From: Chloroflexota bacterium
GTDB lineage: Bacteria; Chloroflexota; Anaerolineae; B4-G1
Assembly (NCBI GenBank): GCA_024232355.1
Contig: JAAEPW010000187.1
Span: forward strand, 24,526 to 88,525
Length of the DNA stretch: 64,000 nt
Direction: 5' to 3'
Made by a program: the position numbers and the translations under genes. A model generated the notes under the pieces. It worked only from the letters and a program-made list of their open reading frames with translations, made no database searches and was not told where the DNA came from. This document shows positions 1 through 9,351 of the stretch, one piece after another. Position 1 is the first letter of the stretch. Every line of letters starts with the position of its first letter.

Positions 1-1
1 T

Positions 2-2656
2 ATGGGTAGCGATGAGTGGTTGAACCTGCGCGGCGGCGTTTTTGTTCTCCGCGCTGATCAGATAAGTGAGGTTGACCGCACGCTGCTGGAGACATCTGCC
101 CGCGCCATCCTAGACGGTGACAAAGGTTCGCTGGCCGAACAAGTAAAAAAGCTGTCCGAACGACCAACGCATTTGCCATCTTTTGTTTCTACACAAGCTA
201 CTTTTGAAAAGGCGGAAAAATCGGAATCTACACCACCGTTGCCCCGTCCCACAGACCTTCTCTTTGACAATGGGCTGGGCGGCTTTAGCGCCGATGGTCG
301 CGAGTACGTCATCTATCTGGAACCGGGCCAGTGGACGCCCGCTCCTTGGATCAACGTCATCGCCAACCCTGATTTTGGCTTTTTGGTCTCTGAGGCTGGC
401 TCGGGCTACACTTGGGCCGGAAACAGTGGCGAAAATCGCCTGACGCCTTGGCGAAACGATCCGGTATCCGACACACCAAGCGAGGCGCTTTACCTGCGTG
501 ACGAGGAAGTGGGGCAGATTTGGTCGCCCACACTGCTACCTGCGGGCACATCGGAACCCTATTTGATTCGCCACGGCGCGGGGTATTCTATCTTTGAGCA
601 CAACAGTCACGGTCTCAAACAACGACTGCGCGTGTTCGCCGCCCCCGACGCGCCAGTCAAGATAATACACCTGCAACTTACAAACACATGGGATCGCAAC
701 CGGCGCATCACTGCCACCTTTTACGCCGAGTGGCAGATGGGGCCAGATCGAGACACGCACCAACAATACATTGTGCCCGAGTTTGACGCCATTTACAACG
801 CCTTGTTGGCTCGCAACACCTACAATGAAGAGTTTAGCGAACGGGTCGCTTTCCTGTCCGCCAGTAAGGAACCGCACAGCTTGACCACGGATCGCACCGA
901 GTTTCTGGGACGTGGCGGGAATTTCCGCCATCCAGCCGCTCTCGATCGCGTCGGGTTGGCCAGCAGGGTGCAAACCGGCCTCGACCCTTGCGCCTCCTTA
1001 CAAACACACGTCTGGCTGGCTCCCGGCGAGACGGAGGATATTATCTTTCTACTAGGCCAGGGCGCGGATAAAAAAGAGGCACTCCAATTGGTCCAACGAT
1101 ACCGGGATGCGGATCAAGTCAACACTGCCTGGCAAGCCGTGAACGAATTCTGGGACAAGTTGTTGAGCACTGTCACCGTGCAGACACCCGATCCAGCGAT
1201 GGATTTGCTGCTCAACCGATGGCTGCCTTACCAGGCACTGGCTAGCCGGATATGGGGGCGCTCCGCACTCTACCAATCGTCGGGTGCTTTTGGGTATCGC
1301 GATCAATTACAGGACGTGATGGCCTTGGTACACGCCGCGCCAGACATTGTGCGGAACCACATATTGCAAGCAGCGCGTTACCAGTTCGAAGCCGGAGACG
1401 TGCTTCACTGGTGGCATCCACCTTCAGGACGCGGGGTGCGCACCCGCTGCTCCGACGATCTACTCTGGCTGCCCTTTGTCACGGCGCACTATGTGACTGC
1501 AACCGGCGACGAAACGATCCTGAACGAACAAGTGCCGTTCCTCAAGGGGGATCCTCTGAGGGAGGAGGAAAAGGATCGCTATGGACATTACGAAACCACC
1601 GCCTACGCCTACTCTCTCTACGAACACTGTCGTCGAGCATTGGAAAAAGGAACGACCGCCGGGGAGCACGGCATCCCCCTGATCGGCAGCCACGACTGGA
1701 ATGATGGTATGAGCCGCGTCGGCATCAAAGGTCAGGGAGAAAGCATCTGGTTGGGCTGGTTCTTGCATAGCACACTAACCCGTTTCGCCGTTATTTGTGA
1801 ACGTATGGACCATGATGATCAGGCCGTTGCATATCGACAGCGGGCTGATGAACTGGTCCAGGCATTGGAAGAGAACGGTTGGGATGGCGGCTGGTACCGT
1901 CGCGCCTACTATGATGACGGCACACCACTGGGCTCCATCGAGAATGCCGAGTGCCAGATAGACTCTATTGCCCAATCGTGGGGCGTTCTGTCGGGCGCTG
2001 CCGACCCGATGCGGGCAGCGCAGGCGATGGAAGCTGTCGGTGAGCGGCTCGTGCGGCACAATGACCAACTGATATTGCTCTTTACCCCGCCTTTTGACAA
2101 GACACCCCGCGACCCCGGATACATCAAGGGGTATTTGCCAGGTATCCGGGAGAACGGCGGGCAGTACACCCACGCCGCGCTGTGGACCGTGTGGGCGTTC
2201 GCTGAACTGGGACAGGGAGATCGCGCCGAGGCATTGTTCTGGCTGCTCAACCCCATCTACCACAGTGACACACTAGAAAAAGCAAAACAGTACCGGGTGG
2301 AACCTTATGTGGTCGCGGCAGATGTGTATGGTGTAGAGCCTCACGTTGGGCGCGGCGGATGGACATGGTACACCGGCTCGGCGGGATGGATGGCTCGTGT
2401 GGGTATCGAGGCTATATTGGGGCTGCGGCGGGAAGGGAATGTGTTACAAGTCAACCCTTGCATCCCCATAGATTGGCCAAGCTACGAACTGACTTACCGC
2501 GATGGCGAAACCTCCTACCACATTCTCGTGGAAAACCCTGACGGTGTCAACCAGGGTGTGAAACAAGTGAGTTTGGACAACGATATCTTGCCCGACAATA
2601 GCATTCCCCTATTGAATGATGGACAGCGTCACAAAGTGCGTGTGCTGATGGGATGA
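2..2656 (+). CDS. GH94-family cyclic glucan synthase/phosphorylase, C-terminal part
   Basis: The gene is cut by the left window edge; about 884 codons of its 3' part are visible. The visible protein has the GH94 layout: a beta-sandwich region around residues 85-400 and an (alpha/alpha)6 catalytic barrel around 400-810. The motif DWNDG (residues 565-569) carries the general-acid aspartate region of the family. Conserved stretches such as FGYRDQLQD and HWWHPPSGRGVRTRCSDD lie before it. The N-terminal stretch, about 60 residues before the sandwich, resembles the linker of very large NdvB-type cyclic beta-1,2-glucan synthases, so the full protein may be far longer. In that family this part trims or phosphorolyses beta-glucan. 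Its stop overlaps the start of the next gene (ATGA), indicating translational coupling to a sensor kinase. Confidence 0.85.
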   Translation: MGSDEWLNLRGGVFVLRADQISEVDRTLLETSARAILDGDKGSLAEQVKKLSERPTHLPSFVSTQATFEKAEKSESTPPLPRPTDLLFDNGLGGFSADGREYVIYLEPGQWTPAPWINVIANPDFGFLVSEAGSGYTWAGNSGENRLTPWRNDPVSDTPSEALYLRDEEVGQIWSPTLLPAGTSEPYLIRHGAGYSIFEHNSHGLKQRLRVFAAPDAPVKIIHLQLTNTWDRNRRITATFYAEWQMGPDRDTHQQYIVPEFDAIYNALLARNTYNEEFSERVAFLSASKEPHSLTTDRTEFLGRGGNFRHPAALDRVGLASRVQTGLDPCASLQTHVWLAPGETEDIIFLLGQGADKKEALQLVQRYRDADQVNTAWQAVNEFWDKLLSTVTVQTPDPAMDLLLNRWLPYQALASRIWGRSALYQSSGAFGYRDQLQDVMALVHAAPDIVRNHILQAARYQFEAGDVLHWWHPPSGRGVRTRCSDDLLWLPFVTAHYVTATGDETILNEQVPFLKGDPLREEEKDRYGHYETTAYAYSLYEHCRRALEKGTTAGEHGIPLIGSHDWNDGMSRVGIKGQGESIWLGWFLHSTLTRFAVICERMDHDDQAVAYRQRADELVQALEENGWDGGWYRRAYYDDGTPLGSIENAECQIDSIAQSWGVLSGAADPMRAAQAMEAVGERLVRHNDQLILLFTPPFDKTPRDPGYIKGYLPGIRENGGQYTHAALWTVWAFAELGQGDRAEALFWLLNPIYHSDTLEKAKQYRVEPYVVAADVYGVEPHVGRGGWTWYTGSAGWMARVGIEAILGLRREGNVLQVNPCIPIDWPSYELTYRDGETSYHILVENPDGVNQGVKQVSLDNDILPDNSIPLLNDGQRHKVRVLMG

Positions 2657-5600
2657 ACGAGGCGAATCCTATGAGCAAATCAATGGTTGGAAAAATCTTG
2701 GTCGCAGGCGACGACGAACGTGTGCTACAGACTCTGGCCCAAAACCTAACACGGATGGGATATACCGTGCTAACCGTAGTGAACGGAGAGCAAGCCCTCC
2801 AAGTCTATGAGCGCGAGCAGCCCGACATCGCGTTGATTGATGCGCAAATGCCCCGTATAGATGGTTTTGGCGTGCTTGGCTTGATCCGAGAAAAAACCCT
2901 ACAGGCCGAGGTAATTATGGTCACAGCGCACGGGGATATGGATATGGCGGTCAAAGCGCTACATGCTGGTGCTTCAGATTTTTGTCCCAAGCCGGTAGAT
3001 CAAATATCATTGGACACTGTATTGGAACGTGCCCAGAAACGATTACGATTGAGATACGAGTTATACGCAACCCAAGAAGCGTTACGGGCCAGCGAGGAGC
3101 AGCATCAAAAAGCCCACGAACAACTAAATACAACGCTCAATGCTTTGCCCGATCTCTTGTTCGAAGTAGATCGTCACGGACGCATCTATGACTTTCGCGC
3201 CCCTCGCCCTGAATTACTCTACGCGCCCCCGGACGAGTTTCTTGGTCAAACGATGGGCCAGGTACTTCCAAAAGAGGTCTCTAACATCATTATGGATGCT
3301 ATCAACCAAGCCGTTGAAAAGGGACAACACACCGGCACAATCTATTCTCTAGAAACTGCGGCAGGTGCAAGTTGGTTTGAGCTTTCGGTGGCTGCCAAAG
3401 GTGATCCGAAAACATCGGATGGTCGTCTGGTCATGCTGGTACGTGACATCACTGAACGCAAACAAGCAGAGGATGCGCTGAGAGAAGAAAGAAACAAGGC
3501 GCAAAAGTATCTGGATATTGCGGGGGTGATCATCACTGTTATCGACGCTGACCAAACTGTCTCTCTAGTGAACAGAAAAGGCTGCGAGATTCTCGAATAT
3601 CAGGAAGAAGAGATCATTGGTAAAAACTGGTTTGATTGCGTTATCCCAGAAAAGGATAGAGATAGAGTAAAAGCCGGTTTCGAGCAATTGATGTCTGGCA
3701 AGATTGAGCTAGTTGAGTATTTTGAGAACTCGATTCTAACCAAGAACGGCAAAGAAAGAATTATCGCTTGGCACAATACTGTGTTGAGGGATGAGACAGA
3801 TCAAATCATTGCTGCTTTGAGTTCTGGTGAAGATGTCACCGAACGCAAGCTGGCAAAAAAAGCACTGCAAAAGGCCCACAACGAGTTAGAAATACGGGTT
3901 GCAGAACGAACATCAGAGCTTGGAAAAGCTATCACGGAATTGCAAATCGAAGTTGCCGAGCGCAAGCGAGTTGAACAAGCACTACAAGCACAACAGAACC
4001 TACTCGAGACTATTTTTGATGCTACCCCAGACTTGCTAACCCTGAAGGATCGAGACTTTGTTTACAAGGCAGTGAATTTTGGCTTTTGTCAATCTGTGGG
4101 CAAGCCAGAGGAAGAAATCATCGGCAAAACAGATTTTGATCTCTTTCCCAAGCCCGAGGCTGAAAGACGTCGTCACGGCGATGCACAGGTGATGGAAAGC
4201 AGTATGCCCCAAGTTCATGATGAACAGGTGAGTAAGGAACAAGTCAAGAGATGGGTGCAAATAGCCAAAACACCTGTTTTTGATGAGACAGGAGCCAGTG
4301 TGGGGGTTCTCTGTTCGGTTCACGATATCACTGAGCGAAAGCTGGCAGAATGGACGCTGGGTGAGAGAGTGAAAGAATTGACCTGCTTTTATGCAATACA
4401 TCGTGATATGCAAAAAGAATTGCCCCTCGATCAACTTTGTGAGCGGATCGTTGAACACTTGAGCAATGCTATGCAATTCCCAAAAATCACTGTACCTGTG
4501 ATTGAATTGTATGGCATCCAATTCGCCTCAGACAAGTATGTCAAGCGGTTGCAAAACCACCTCCAGACACCAATCAAAGTCAGCGGAGAGATCTGCGGAC
4601 ACTTGGTGATCTATTACTCAAAATCTCGTTCTTTCTTGATCCCTGAAGAGCAAAACTTGCTTAACGCTGTTGCAGAAATTCTGGGTTTGTGGCTTGAGCG
4701 GAAACAGGCAGAAGACGCCCTTCGAAGCAGCGAGGCGAAATTGAGAGCCCAATACCAAAGCATTCCCGTGCCCACGTACACCTGGCAGAAAGTCTGGGAC
4801 GATATTGTACTGATCGGTTACAACGATGCCGCAATGGAGGTCACCAAGGGTAATATCACTGACTTTGTGGGGATCAAGGCCAGGGAAATGTACCACGATA
4901 TGCCAGAGATTCTGGAGGAATTAGCGTGGTGTTTTGCAGAAAGGTCCACTCTTGAGCGAGAGATGTTTTACCGCCTCAAAACCACCGGGGAAAAAAAGCA
5001 TCTTGCCGTGAAATACGCCTTTGTTCATCCTGACCAGGTTTCAGTTTACACTGAAGACATCACCGAGCGCAAGCGTATGGAACAATACCTACTCCGTTCC
5101 GAGCGGCTAGCGGCCATGGGACATATGGCCGCAACGCTAGCCCACGAGGTCCAAAACCCATTGCAAGCCATCTATAATCATCTGGAACTGGTGTTGGATT
5201 TTGATCTTGAGCCGGAGGAAAAGAAGGAATACTTGGGCTTTTGTTGCCAGGAAATTGAGCGTCTGACTGGGATCACAGAGCGCGTGCTTGGGTTTGCTCG
5301 ACCATCCAAAGACACGCTCCACCCAACCTCCGTTGCACACCTGATGCAACGGGCATTGGCCGTCAGTAAACCACTGCAACACGCCCGCATCCAAGTCGTG
5401 ACTGACATTCCTGCTGATTTGCCTGCCGTTTTGGTCATACCTGACCAGATCGTCCAGGTGCTGCTCAACCTAACGATCAACGCCATTGAGGCGATACCAG
5501 AAACCGGTCACGTGTACATCAAGGCCTATATCGACCAAAGCCGTAAGGATAAGGATATGGTTGTGCTAACGCTAACCAATGATGGACCTTCAATTTCACC

Positions 5601-5802
5601 AGAACACATTGAGCACATTTTTGATCCCTTTTTTACCACCAAGCAGGGTGGCACTGGGCTGGGTCTTTTCATTAGCCACAACATCATCGAGCAACACGGC
5701 GGAATGCTGAGTGTGGAAAACCTGCCAGATGACCAGGGAGTAACCTTTGGCATCGCCTTGCCCATTGCCCACCCGACTCACGAACAGGAGATAACTGTAT
5801 GA
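2653..5802 (+). CDS. Hybrid sensor histidine kinase (REC-PAS-PAS-PAS-GAF-PAS-HisKA-HATPase)
   Basis: A 1049-residue cytoplasmic signalling protein with no predicted membrane segment. It has an N-terminal receiver (about residues 13-130, phospho-acceptor D63 and K113). Three PAS domains follow (about 150-565, each ending in an ITER or VTER motif), with a coiled coil after the second. Then come a GAF-like domain (about 570-690), a further PAS (about 692-805), a HisKA domain with H831 in LAHEVQNPL, and an ATPase domain with GTGLGL. The G1 box reads NDGPSIS instead of the usual DNGPGI. The start overlaps the glucan-synthase stop and the stop overlaps the next start, so it sits inside a coupled four-gene operon. 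Several PAS/GAF domains imply intracellular ligand, redox or protein sensing; the signal is unknown. Confidence 0.9.
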   Translation: MNEANPMSKSMVGKILVAGDDERVLQTLAQNLTRMGYTVLTVVNGEQALQVYEREQPDIALIDAQMPRIDGFGVLGLIREKTLQAEVIMVTAHGDMDMAVKALHAGASDFCPKPVDQISLDTVLERAQKRLRLRYELYATQEALRASEEQHQKAHEQLNTTLNALPDLLFEVDRHGRIYDFRAPRPELLYAPPDEFLGQTMGQVLPKEVSNIIMDAINQAVEKGQHTGTIYSLETAAGASWFELSVAAKGDPKTSDGRLVMLVRDITERKQAEDALREERNKAQKYLDIAGVIITVIDADQTVSLVNRKGCEILEYQEEEIIGKNWFDCVIPEKDRDRVKAGFEQLMSGKIELVEYFENSILTKNGKERIIAWHNTVLRDETDQIIAALSSGEDVTERKLAKKALQKAHNELEIRVAERTSELGKAITELQIEVAERKRVEQALQAQQNLLETIFDATPDLLTLKDRDFVYKAVNFGFCQSVGKPEEEIIGKTDFDLFPKPEAERRRHGDAQVMESSMPQVHDEQVSKEQVKRWVQIAKTPVFDETGASVGVLCSVHDITERKLAEWTLGERVKELTCFYAIHRDMQKELPLDQLCERIVEHLSNAMQFPKITVPVIELYGIQFASDKYVKRLQNHLQTPIKVSGEICGHLVIYYSKSRSFLIPEEQNLLNAVAEILGLWLERKQAEDALRSSEAKLRAQYQSIPVPTYTWQKVWDDIVLIGYNDAAMEVTKGNITDFVGIKAREMYHDMPEILEELAWCFAERSTLEREMFYRLKTTGEKKHLAVKYAFVHPDQVSVYTEDITERKRMEQYLLRSERLAAMGHMAATLAHEVQNPLQAIYNHLELVLDFDLEPEEKKEYLGFCCQEIERLTGITERVLGFARPSKDTLHPTSVAHLMQRALAVSKPLQHARIQVVTDIPADLPAVLVIPDQIVQVLLNLTINAIEAIPETGHVYIKAYIDQSRKDKDMVVLTLTNDGPSISPEHIEHIFDPFFTTKQGGTGLGLFISHNIIEQHGGMLSVENLPDDQGVTFGIALPIAHPTHEQEITV

Positions 5803-7622
5803 CCAAAGCAAATAAAGCGCGTATTCTCATTATTGAAGACTCGTTGGGAATAGCCCGGGCACTGAACCGAACGTTAAGTCTGCCTCAAGGTGGTGGTCAC
5901 TGGGTCGAAATCCGGGATTCGGGTGAAGCTGCCCTGGAGCGACTTCGCGGCGCACAGTTTGATCTGCTGATCACAGATTTGCGTCTGCCAGGTATGAATG
6001 GTTTGGCAGTGCTCGAGCATGCCCGTCAAATTAGTCCAGAAACACGGAGCATCCTTATTACGGCCTTTGGATCGCCTCAGGTTGAAGAACGAGCACGCCG
6101 TTTGTCCAACGCCTATCTTCCCAAGCCATTTCGTTTGCATGATCTCATTCAAGTCGTCCAACGTGTCCTCAGTGAGCCTATTGCCCACAAACAGTCGTTT
6201 CTTGGCAGCGATGCGCAGCGTCATCGTGATGTTGTACAGCACCGTGATACGGCACTACATCGGACAGCCGACGCAACGACAATGAATCAAAGAAAAGCGG
6301 CATATCTTCAGGTGTTGGCTTGCGATCTGGATGGCACACTGGCCGAACACGGAGAAATCACCGCCGAAACCTGGGCAGCTCTGCGCCAGGCTCGGTCTGG
6401 TGCCGATGGTATGGTTGTTATTCTCGTCACCGATCACACGTTGGACAATTACGCAATCAACGTACCCTACAAAACATCTGCCGCCGATGGGATAGCTCTA
6501 TGCGATGCCATCGTGGCCGAAAATGGCACCACCGTCTATTTCCCCCAACAGGACACCGTCACAGTACCGGCATCGGGACCGAGCAAGGGGGCAGGATTAC
6601 GCCAGGCTGTGCGGGAGCTGGGATACTCGCCCCACAATGTGGTGGCGTGTGGCGATGCCAAGAACGACCAGAGCCTGTTTCAAGTGTCTGAACTCGCGGT
6701 GGCAATGTCCAATGCCCCTGCCGACATCCAGGCACTGGCCGACACCGTGTTGCCTCAGACCAGTAGTGGAGATGGCGCACAACTTCTCGTAGCCGATCTT
6801 TTGGACGGGCGCATCCCAGATTACCTGCCACGCCCCAACCGCCGTCTACTGCTGGGCCATAGAACCAGCAAGGCTCCGGTATATCTGGATCCCTTTGCTC
6901 TAGTGAATGGTAATCTGGGCATCTTTGGAGCAAACGACAACGACGAGCACATGACCAAATCCAGCCTAATCAGCTCGCTAATAGAAAAGTTGTTCAGGCA
7001 CGAGTACCAGTTCTGCATCATTGATCTGAAAGGCAATTACCGGGCCTTGAAAACGAAAATGGAGACGGCCACTGGCCTTCCTATCCATTTCCTGGGAGGG
7101 CAGGAACCTCATCTTTTACCGGTTGCAAACGTAATCAACTTTTGCGAGAGCAATCACGCCAACATCGTTCTAGACCTTTCGACATACACCACGGCAGAAC
7201 GTATAACCTACGTCCAGGAACTGCTACCCGCAATGCAGAAACTCCGCGCACGGCTCAGCCGTCCTCACTGGTTCTTGATGGAGGATATACATGAACTCTA
7301 TCCTCCAGAAGCAGACCAACTGACTGACTCTCTTTTGACTAGCCTGCAATCAGGCGGTTTCGGTTTGGTCAGCGACCATCCCAGCCGGATATCGTCTGCT
7401 CTCTTGGAATCATTGAATTGTTGGCTGCTAACACGCCTGAGCCAGCCGGAAGAGATCGCGGCTCTGAGACCCTTTCTGACCAAACATACTGGCGGGCCGG
7501 CAGCTCTATCTCAATTGCCATCGTTACCGGCAGACCATGCCTATCTGTGTCTCGATGATATTGAACAATCATCACTGCCCGCAAGAGGATTCATCAAGCT
7601 CCGCACAAATGAAAACTTGTGA
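5799..7622 (+). CDS. Receiver-HAD phosphatase-ATPase-like fusion protein
   Basis: A 607-residue fusion. Residues 7-125 are a receiver domain (D60, K109). Residues about 170-340 are a HAD-superfamily phosphatase with motif I DLDGT (D176, D178), motif II in ILVTD, the motif III lysine in PSKGAG and motif IV GDAKND (D286, D290). The C2 cap normally found between the AENG stretch and motif III is almost absent, about 15 residues. Residues about 360-600 resemble the DUF87/HerA-like ATPase part of the known HAD-ATPase fusion family (segments YQFCIIDLKGNY and SRPHWFLMEDIHEL). The P-loop is degenerate, running from G377 to K387, with DNDEHM replacing a Gly-rich loop. It overlaps both neighbours by 4 nt. 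It probably receives phosphate from a flanking kinase; the output is unknown. Confidence 0.8.
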   Translation: MTKANKARILIIEDSLGIARALNRTLSLPQGGGHWVEIRDSGEAALERLRGAQFDLLITDLRLPGMNGLAVLEHARQISPETRSILITAFGSPQVEERARRLSNAYLPKPFRLHDLIQVVQRVLSEPIAHKQSFLGSDAQRHRDVVQHRDTALHRTADATTMNQRKAAYLQVLACDLDGTLAEHGEITAETWAALRQARSGADGMVVILVTDHTLDNYAINVPYKTSAADGIALCDAIVAENGTTVYFPQQDTVTVPASGPSKGAGLRQAVRELGYSPHNVVACGDAKNDQSLFQVSELAVAMSNAPADIQALADTVLPQTSSGDGAQLLVADLLDGRIPDYLPRPNRRLLLGHRTSKAPVYLDPFALVNGNLGIFGANDNDEHMTKSSLISSLIEKLFRHEYQFCIIDLKGNYRALKTKMETATGLPIHFLGGQEPHLLPVANVINFCESNHANIVLDLSTYTTAERITYVQELLPAMQKLRARLSRPHWFLMEDIHELYPPEADQLTDSLLTSLQSGGFGLVSDHPSRISSALLESLNCWLLTRLSQPEEIAALRPFLTKHTGGPAALSQLPSLPADHAYLCLDDIEQSSLPARGFIKLRTNENL

Positions 7623-9280
7623 AAAATAACGAATTGGAAAAACTGCGTCGTCGGATCGCAGAGCTAGAGGCATCAGAAGCCAAACACGCCCAGACGCAGA
7701 GAGCGTTACAGCGGCGTAACCGCGAGTTGGCACTGATTCACCGTGCAAGTCAGGCTGTCAACTCTGCCCTCACCCTAGACCGAGTGCTCACCGCTTTGTT
7801 GGAAGAGGTGCGCCATCTGATGGACGTGACTGCCTGCTCGGCTTGGCTGATCGATCCCGAGACCGACGACTTGGTATGCCAACAAGCCACAGGCCCCCAA
7901 AACGAAATTGTGCGCGGCTGGCGTCTGACCTCCGGTGAGGGGATCGGGGGACAGACGGTGAGCAGTGACCAGAACTTGATCGTGCCGGATACACACATCG
8001 ACAAGCATTATTTTTCTGGAGTGGACCAAGCAACCGGACTCGCGCTACGTTCTATTCTCAGTATCCCCCTACGGGTAAAAAAAGACGTGATCGGCGTGAT
8101 CCAGGCAGTAGATACCAAGATAAATCGTTTCGGCAGTGCAGATCTCGAGCTGCTGGAACCACTGGCTGCGACTGCGGCTATCGCCATCGAAAACGCGCGA
8201 CTATATGAGAAAATCAGGGAACTGTGGATGTTCAATGAGAACATCGTGCAGGGTATGGAGGAGGGTATCCTCCTTGAGGATGCAACCGGTCACATCACCT
8301 TTGTCAATCCCAAAGGCGCACAACTTTTGGGTGCTTTGCCCCAAGAATTGGTAGGCCAACACTGGAGAACTGCCGTAGCGCCTGAGCATTTGCCACAAGT
8401 TGAGGGCGAGAGTGCCAAACGAATCCGGGGAGTCACCAGCCGGTACGAGACTGTATTGCTGACCAAGGATGAACATCGCGTACCCGTCATCATCAGTGCT
8501 CGCCCACTGTTCGACCAAGATCGTTTCACCGGTGTGCTCTCTGTCTTTACAGATATCACCGAGCACAAACAAATGGAACAGTACATGCTTCGCACCGAGC
8601 GGTTGGCCGCTATGGGCCACGTATCCGCAGAACTGGCCCACGAGATCAAGAATCCGTTGCAAGCTCTCAGCAGTTACCTGGAACTGGTGCTAGACTTTGA
8701 CCTAGAATTGGACGAGCGTGAAGAATACCTGCACTTTTGCCGCCAAGAAGTCGAACACTTGACCGAGATCACCAAGCGTGTGCTGAGCTTTGCCCAGCCA
8801 GCCGGGGACCTACTGGCGTCAACCTCCCTCACCTCTCTGGTGAAACGGGCCTTTGCGTTGGTCAGCCACCCACTGCAACTCGCGCACGTCCGGGTGACGA
8901 CAGACATCCCTGCCGACCTCCCAACGATCTTGGTCGTGCCGGAGCGCATCGTTCAGGTGTTGTTCAATGTGATGATCAATGCCAGTGAAGCGATGCCAGA
9001 TGGAGGAGACATACACATTGCAGCTCGCGCCGATGGCAAAACGATCACACTGACCCTGACCAGCAACGCCCCTCCGATCCCACCTGAGCATATCGAACGT
9101 ATTTTTGACCCTTTCTTTACCGCCAAACCAGATGGCACTGGATTGAGCCTTTTTATCAGTCATAGCATCATCGAGCAACATGGCGGAACGATCAGTGTAA
9201 AGAATCAAACAGATGGACAGGGGGTTGCCTTTACCATCATACTGCCTATCGCTCGTTCTATCCCAGCCGCTGAGGTGTAG
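7619..9280 (+). CDS. GAF-PAS sensor histidine kinase
   Basis: A 553-residue soluble histidine kinase starting at a GTG that overlaps the previous stop. The order is a short coiled coil (1-40), GAF (about 45-200), PAS (about 205-320), HisKA with H341 in LAHEIKNPL, and HATPase (about 430-545). The HisKA/ATPase half is clearly a paralogue of the kinase at 2653-5802. The GAF half is a close paralogue of the kinase at 54394-56184. The G1 box is SNAPPI rather than DNGPGI, and the G2 box is GTGLSL rather than GTGLGL, so ATP binding may be altered. It is the last gene of the glucan-synthase signalling operon. No DNA-binding regulator lies in the operon, so output may go through the receiver-HAD protein. 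Confidence 0.9.
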   Translation: MKNNELEKLRRRIAELEASEAKHAQTQRALQRRNRELALIHRASQAVNSALTLDRVLTALLEEVRHLMDVTACSAWLIDPETDDLVCQQATGPQNEIVRGWRLTSGEGIGGQTVSSDQNLIVPDTHIDKHYFSGVDQATGLALRSILSIPLRVKKDVIGVIQAVDTKINRFGSADLELLEPLAATAAIAIENARLYEKIRELWMFNENIVQGMEEGILLEDATGHITFVNPKGAQLLGALPQELVGQHWRTAVAPEHLPQVEGESAKRIRGVTSRYETVLLTKDEHRVPVIISARPLFDQDRFTGVLSVFTDITEHKQMEQYMLRTERLAAMGHVSAELAHEIKNPLQALSSYLELVLDFDLELDEREEYLHFCRQEVEHLTEITKRVLSFAQPAGDLLASTSLTSLVKRAFALVSHPLQLAHVRVTTDIPADLPTILVVPERIVQVLFNVMINASEAMPDGGDIHIAARADGKTITLTLTSNAPPIPPEHIERIFDPFFTAKPDGTGLSLFISHSIIEQHGGTISVKNQTDGQGVAFTIILPIARSIPAAEV

Positions 9281-9351
9281 AACACGGATGTGCGGGATTA
9301 TCTGATCGAACTTTTTACATTCCGATAGTCCAGTACATCTGGTGTTTTCTT

